Shown: piece by piece, positions 62,999-64,000 of the stretch
How positions within the stretch are numbered: the first letter of the stretch is position 1
Layout of the letters: every line of letters begins with the position of its first letter
DNA from: Hyphomicrobiales bacterium
Lineage (GTDB): Bacteria > Pseudomonadota > Alphaproteobacteria > Rhizobiales > Aestuariivirgaceae
DNA length: 64,000 nt
Assembly: GCA_016710435.1 (NCBI GenBank)
Contig: JADJVV010000001.1
Coordinates: 3,246,501-3,310,500 of the forward strand
Direction: 5' to 3'
Program-made: the position numbers and the translations under genes
The notes under the pieces: generated by a model
What the model was told of the DNA's origin: nothing
What the model saw: the letters and a program-made list of their open reading frames with translations, nothing else
The model's database searches: none

Positions 62999-64000
62999 AT
63001 GGCACAGCAGGCAAAACCCAACATTCTCTTCGTCATGGCCGACCAGTTGGCGGCACGTTTCCTGCCCTTCCACGGTCACCCCCTGGTGAAGACGCCCGCC
63101 CTCTCGCGGCTGGCGGCGGAAGGCGTGGTCTTCGAGAACTGCTACTCGACGAGCCCCCTCTGCTCGCCCGCCCGCGCCACGGTGATGAACGGCCTCCTGC
63201 CGTCCCGCACCGGCGTCTACGACAATGCCGCCGAGTTCCCCTCCGCCATTCCAACGTGGGCCCATTACCTCCGCATGGAAGGCTACCGGACCTGCCTCTC
63301 CGGCAAGATGCACTTCGTGGGGCCAGACCAGTTGCACGGCCTTGAGGAGCGCCTCACCACCGACATCTACCCCGCAGACTTCGGCTGGACGCCCGATTGG
63401 CGGCTGCGGCAGGAGCGCATCGACTGGTGGTACCACAATATGACCAGCGTACTGCAGCCCGGCATCGCCGAGATCACCAACCAGCTGGAGTTCGATGACG
63501 ACGTGGCCTTTCAGGCCACCCGCAAGATCTACGATCACGCCCGCTTCGACCGCGACAAGCCGCTGGCGCTGATGGTCTCCTTCACCCACCCCCACGACCC
63601 CTATGCCGCGCGCCAACAGTTCTGGGACATGTATCGCGACGAGGACATCGACCTTCCGTCCACGCCGCGCCTCGCCCGCGCCGATCTCGATGCCCACAGC
63701 CAGCGCCTCTACGACGTGTCGGCAATGGACGACTACACCGTGACGGAGAAGGACCTGCGCGCCGCGCGCCACGGCTACTACGCCAACATCTCCTATGTGG
63801 ACTCCCTCGTCGGCAAGTTGCTCGACACGCTGGAAGCAACCGACATGCTCGACAACACCGTCGTGGTCTTCACCTCAGACCATGGCGATTTCCTGGGCGA
63901 GCGCGGCCTCTGGTACAAGATGAGCTACCTTGAACCGTCGGCCCATGTGCCGATGCTGATCTGGTCGCCCAAACGCTACAAACCGCGGCGCGTGGCGGAG
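62999..64000 (+). CDS. betC: choline-sulfatase, 5' part
   Basis: The gene starts at ATG 62999 and leaves the window at 64000 after 334 codons. It begins AQQAKPNILFVMADQLAARF. The sulfatase signature CSPARA near residue 54 carries the cysteine converted to formylglycine. GKMHFVGPDQLHGLEERLTT, YPADFGWTPDW, RIDWWYHNM and TSDHGDFLGERG are typical of BetC choline-O-sulfatase, which supplies choline for glycine betaine. Any betaine genes must lie to the right. AGGG precedes the ATG. Confidence 0.93.
   Translation, partial: MAQQAKPNILFVMADQLAARFLPFHGHPLVKTPALSRLAAEGVVFENCYSTSPLCSPARATVMNGLLPSRTGVYDNAAEFPSAIPTWAHYLRMEGYRTCLSGKMHFVGPDQLHGLEERLTTDIYPADFGWTPDWRLRQERIDWWYHNMTSVLQPGIAEITNQLEFDDDVAFQATRKIYDHARFDRDKPLALMVSFTHPHDPYAARQQFWDMYRDEDIDLPSTPRLARADLDAHSQRLYDVSAMDDYTVTEKDLRAARHGYYANISYVDSLVGKLLDTLEATDMLDNTVVVFTSDHGDFLGERGLWYKMSYLEPSAHVPMLIWSPKRYKPRRVAE

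Noticed and set aside
62987..63772. Long N-terminal extension of yidD
   Set aside because: It is antisense to betC; YidD proteins are about 70-90 residues and the family N-terminus is at 62986.

Overview
The window is high-GC chromosomal DNA from an alphaproteobacterium, most likely a Hyphomicrobiales (Rhizobiales) member. The supporting signs are PopZ next to ValRS and TolC, the lon-clpX-clpP block, DUF2497, DUF2852 and DUF2336 proteins, an Omp31-like porin, a PPi-dependent phosphofructokinase, a choline-sulfatase, and glnB-glnA behind a sigma-54 promoter. I cannot name a genus from the sequence alone.

Layout. 0-2.5 kb: an IclR regulator with an AhpD-like protein, and a frameshifted secreted protein. 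2.5-9.8 kb: protein quality control (lon, clpX, clpP) and ilvD. 9.9-13.2 kb: a visibly AT-richer accessory island with a Pycsar-type anti-phage pair (cyclase plus cNMP-binding/TIR effector) and an MT-A70 methyltransferase. 13.2-17.6 kb: copy A of a repeated gene, a DUF4405 membrane protein, an NCS1 transporter, trigger factor and tRNA-Leu. 17.8-28.6 kb: transporters (including a fused four-EamA protein), Nnr, RarD, PFP and small membrane proteins. 28.7-32.4 kb: glnB-glnA, a periplasmic phytochelatin-synthase-like protein and Ogt. 32.5-33.0 kb: copy B of the repeated gene, inverted. 33.3-39.6 kb: valS, popZ, tolC, tRNA-Cys and tRNA-Asn. 39.7-43.3 kb: cysK, alaX, sseA and an amino-acid binding protein. 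43.3-50.7 kb: cobalamin synthesis (cobK, cbiD, cobA, cobB, cobQ, cbiB, cobU, DUF1636). 50.7-64 kb: nadK, DUF2336, a degenerate receiver, a DnaA-box-like cluster, several redox enzymes, thrS, a porin, yidD and the start of betC.

Several genes expected to be essential (clpP, ilvD, valS), plus others, are broken by single-base indels, mostly at G/C runs, and some of these compensate each other. This looks like uncorrected sequence error rather than gene decay, so the accessory frameshifts (pycTIR, MT-A70, the 1.6-2.4 kb gene) should be read with the same caution.

The two most interesting items are the Pycsar island and a two-copy gene family (13.2 kb and 32.6-33.0 kb, opposite strands). In that family the promoter, the promoter-to-start spacing, the Shine-Dalgarno sequence, the start, the stop and the reading frame are all conserved across length-changing differences. 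The product matches nothing I recognise.
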